Origin: an uncultured bacterium
Lineage (GTDB): Bacteria; Cyanobacteriota; Vampirovibrionia; Gastranaerophilales; Gastranaerophilaceae
NCBI GenBank assembly: GCA_949288685.1
Contig: CASELB010000191.1
Coordinates: forward strand, 1 to 6,061
DNA length: 6,061 nucleotides
Direction: 5' to 3'
Below the pieces are notes generated by a model, which was not told the origin of the DNA, did not search any database, and saw only the letters and a list, made by a program, of their open reading frames with translations. The position numbers were made by a program, and so were the translations under genes. Each line of letters opens with the position of its first letter. Positions within the stretch are counted from its first letter, which is position 1. This document shows positions 5,748 through 6,061 of this stretch, one piece after another.

Positions 5748-5776
5748 TTGCATTATCTTTGTAATGTGTTTATAAT
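5748..5776 (+). promoter_or_regulatory. Candidate rightward promoter
   Basis: TATAAT (5771-5776) is a perfect -10 box, with TTGCAT (5748-5753) exactly 17 bases upstream as a weak -35 (three of six matches). It would drive a rightward transcript that passes a small hairpin and the palindromic repeat pair, toward whatever lies beyond 6061. A perfect hexamer in A/T-rich DNA can arise by chance. Confidence 0.3.
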
Positions 5777-5788
5777 ATGTTGTATTAA

Positions 5789-5806
5789 TGCGGATTAACC
5801 TCCGCA
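5789..5806. other. Small G/C-rich hairpin
   Basis: TGCGGA (5789-5794) pairs with TCCGCA (5801-5806) around TTAACC. It stands out as G/C-rich within A/T-rich DNA. On the plus strand no T run follows, so it is not a canonical terminator. It would lie within the first 25 bases or so of a transcript from the candidate rightward promoter. Confidence 0.35.
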
Positions 5807-5850
5807 AGCATAAACGTATTATGTCACCCTGTAGGGGTAAATAAGAACAT

Positions 5851-5926
5851 GTCGTCCTGAACTCGTTTCAGGACTTAAAGCAAGTCTTGAGAGAGATTCC
5901 GAAACAAGTTCGGAATGACAGGAGAA
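5851..5926. repeat. REPIN-like palindromic element, unit 1
   Basis: This 76-base unit holds two 8-base-pair hairpins. Hairpin A is GTCCTGAA-CTCGT-TTCAGGAC (5854-5874) and hairpin B is ATTCCGAA-ACAAG-TTCGGAAT (5896-5916), joined by 21 bases containing the palindrome CAAGTCTTG (5881-5889). Read on opposite strands, A and B align almost throughout, and the unit is bounded by TGTC (5850-5853) and GACA (5917-5920), so it is an inverted pair of the same basic hairpin. This matches the layout of REPIN/BIME interspersed palindromic elements, which are mobilised by RAYT transposases in some bacteria. No transposase is in the window. A minus-strand reading frame through it is a by-product. Confidence 0.8.
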
Positions 5927-5940
5927 GCGCTCAATGGGCT

Positions 5941-6016
5941 GTCGTCCTGAACTCGTTTCAGGACCTAAAGCAAGTCTTGAGAGAAATTCCGAAACAAGTT
6001 CGGAATGACAGGAGAA
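5941..6016. repeat. REPIN-like palindromic element, unit 2
   Basis: This is a second copy of the 76-base unit, offset by exactly 90 bases from unit 1, in the same orientation, with a 14-base unrelated spacer between them. It differs at only two positions: C5965 for T5875 and A5985 for G5895, both in the linker between hairpins, not in the stems. Such identity indicates a recent tandem duplication or strong conservation. Downstream, 6017-6061 is purine-rich and runs to the window end without an identifiable gene. Confidence 0.85.
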
Positions 6017-6061
6017 AAACAGAAAGAAAAAAGAGGAAAAAGTGAAAAATGACACAGCACA

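Larger units (their letters stand above)
5584..5812. promoter_or_regulatory. A/T-rich regulatory region upstream of the XRE gene
   Basis: This 229-base stretch has no convincing gene on either strand. It is strongly A/T-rich and contains a leftward TATAAT at 5635-5630, a likely -10 for the XRE gene with no good -35, as well as a 14-base direct repeat, several TAATG/CATTA palindromes, a rightward TATAAT and a small G/C hairpin. It most resembles an intergenic control region between the leftward XRE gene and a rightward gene outside the window. Confidence 0.5.

Noticed and set aside
5707..5775. 22-codon plus-strand frame encoding a hydrophobic peptide
   Set aside because: No ribosome binding site, A/T-rich context, and it overlaps the regulatory palindromes; such short frames arise easily by chance.
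5851..6016. CRISPR array
   Set aside because: There are two units with long (76-base) repeats, a 14-base spacer and internal palindromes, and no cas genes; CRISPR repeats are shorter and spacers longer.
5819..6055. Minus-strand open frame of 78 codons through the repeat pair
   Set aside because: It starts at a GTG without a ribosome binding site, opens with a low-complexity Phe/Ser run from a purine-rich tract, and is otherwise just the translated palindromic repeat. It has no independent sign of being a gene.
6042..6061. Possible start of a rightward gene at the window edge (GTG 6042 after AGAGG, or ATG 6049)
   Set aside because: The purine-rich tract gives a fair ribosome binding site, but only six codons are visible, too few to support a coding call.

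Overview
The window looks like a chromosomal segment of an AT-rich, Gram-negative, probably anaerobic bacterium. Three things support this: a lipid A kinase (LpxK) implies a lipopolysaccharide outer membrane; a rubredoxin-first 'reverse' rubrerythrin is typical of strict anaerobes; and base composition is low in GC by eye, with A/T-rich intergenic DNA. The phylum cannot be fixed from this sequence. The combination of a small XRE regulator, LpxK and reverse rubrerythrin recalls gut lineages such as Gastranaerophilales/Melainabacteria or Elusimicrobiota, but that is an impression, not a result.

Layout, left to right. A complete tRNA-Leu(CAA) occupies 1-86. The reverse rubrerythrin gene follows on the same strand only 35 bases later (122-661) and ends at a good intrinsic terminator (695-721). 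Everything from there to about 5583 is on the minus strand. In transcription order these genes are an XRE repressor (5583-5272), an SLC45-like MFS transporter (5177-3789), a cobalamin-type radical SAM protein (3776-2382), ribosomal protein bS16 (2215-1820) with its own terminator (1797-1774), and lpxK (1743-724). The lpxK and rubrerythrin genes converge.

The regulator, transporter and radical SAM protein read as one accessory module. The transporter has a convincing promoter just after the regulator gene (TTGACC, 17 bases, TACACT). The transporter stop and the radical SAM start are 12 bases apart, so those two genes are very likely co-transcribed. A 14-base direct repeat upstream of the regulator has a core, AAATATTT, that recurs inside the transporter promoter, which suggests the regulator controls both itself and the operon. 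The substrate and product of this module cannot be read from the sequence. bS16 and LpxK are housekeeping genes and functionally unrelated to it.

The right end (5584-6061) has no convincing gene. Its first part is very A/T-rich regulatory DNA with palindromes and a possible rightward promoter. Its second part holds two nearly identical 76-base units at a 90-base period. Each unit is a pair of related hairpins in inverted orientation, and the two hairpins differ by compensatory base changes, which is the architecture of a REPIN/BIME-like interspersed palindromic element. This is the most unusual structure in the window.
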